Source of the DNA: CAVRQM01 sp964250775
GTDB taxonomy: Bacteria; Pseudomonadota; Alphaproteobacteria; Acetobacterales; Acetobacteraceae
Direction: 5' to 3'
Length of the DNA: 7,076 bases
Assembly: GCA_964250775.1 (NCBI GenBank)
Contig: CAXUHK010000194.1
Span: forward strand, 1 to 7,076
Of the stretch, positions 6,854 through 7,076 are shown in pieces. Position 1 is the stretch's first letter, and each line of letters begins with the position of its first letter. The notes beneath the pieces are model-generated. The model was given only the letters and a program-made list of their open reading frames with translations. It was not told where the DNA came from and did not search any database. The position numbers and the translations under genes are program-made.

Positions 6854-7076
6854 ATGGACCCCGCGATGACACGGGGCGCTGCCGCCTCCGCGCTGCTGCA
6901 CGCGGCGGTGCTGGCTGCCCTGCTGGTCAGCCTGCCGACGCGCCCCCCGGCCGACCTGCCGCCCCAGCCCGACGTCGAGTTCGACATCGTCTCCGACCAG
7001 CCCCGGCAGGTGGCCAAGGCGGCGGAGCCTTCGCCGGCGGCGACCGCGGGCAGTGCCACTCCCGCCCCGCCGACGC
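6854..7076 (+). CDS. tolA: TolA N-terminus (partial at window end)
   Basis: This open frame continues past the end of the window, with 74 codons visible. It begins MDPAMTRGAAASALLHAAVL, giving one N-terminal membrane helix at about 9-28 with a serine/histidine pattern (SALLHAAVLAALLVSLP) like that of TolA/TonB anchors, which contact the TolQ-TolR stator. A proline-rich periplasmic start follows, with VEFDIVSD (41-48), resembling the PVEIV-type segment after the anchor of many alphaproteobacterial TolA proteins, and then a Pro/Ala/Thr-rich linker consistent with the extended stalk. Identification relies mainly on position after tolR plus this topology; the C-terminal domain is not visible. ATG 6854 is taken as start; ATG 6866 (Met5) is an alternative. 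The ribosome-binding site is weak. Confidence 0.85.
   Translation, partial: MDPAMTRGAAASALLHAAVLAALLVSLPTRPPADLPPQPDVEFDIVSDQPRQVAKAAEPSPAATAGSATPAPPT

Noticed and set aside
5295..6872. A 525-codon open frame on the - strand opposite ybgC, tolQ and tolR.
   Set aside because: Its translation is rich in His, Arg, Gln and Gly, has no recognisable domain, and lies wholly opposite well-conserved genes. Such antisense frames are expected in high-GC DNA.

Overview
The window is a tightly packed, strongly GC-rich stretch (roughly 70% G+C by eye) of ordinary chromosomal housekeeping genes, all on the + strand. The gene order, a fairly recognisable 6S RNA between a zapA-like end and the 5-formyltetrahydrofolate cyclo-ligase gene, and the linkage yebC-ruvC-ruvA-ruvB-ybgC-tolQ-tolR-tolA all point to an alphaproteobacterium. 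The composition and protein style fit Rhodospirillales/Acetobacteraceae-like lineages, but that finer placement is inference.

Layout. Positions 1-130 hold the 3' end of a probable zapA (Z-ring regulator), whose reading frame is closed by a TAG at 38-40. Positions about 140-296 form a 6S RNA (ssrS); its 3' closing-stem strand overlaps the start codon of fau, encoding 5-formyl-THF cyclo-ligase (282-854). A 14-bp tandem duplication covers the fau stop codon. Next come a YmdB-family metallophosphoesterase (875-1690), the biotin-transporter S component BioY (1722-2276), YebC/TACO1 (2290-3039), the Holliday-junction set RuvC (3040-3546), RuvA (3543-4142) and RuvB (4139-5179), the thioesterase YbgC (5191-5637), and the Tol envelope motor TolQ (5649-6380), TolR (6381-6842) and the N-terminus of TolA (from 6854, running off the window).

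How the genes work together. RuvAB migrates Holliday junctions and RuvC resolves them. TolQ and TolR form the proton-driven stator that energises TolA, which reaches across the periplasm to TolB/Pal (presumably just downstream) to constrict the outer membrane at division; YbgC is the cytoplasmic thioesterase that habitually accompanies this cluster. From yebC onward, stop and start codons abut or overlap (TAG|GTG, GTGA, ATGA, TAA|ATG), suggesting one translationally coupled operon. No stretch over 300 bases lacks a gene, and I see no mobile element, CRISPR array, tRNA or phage gene.

I found no undescribed multi-gene system. The points worth a second look are local: the 6S RNA/fau overlap, the frame-changing 14-bp duplication at the end of fau, the interrupted zapA end, and the solitary bioY inserted among core genes.
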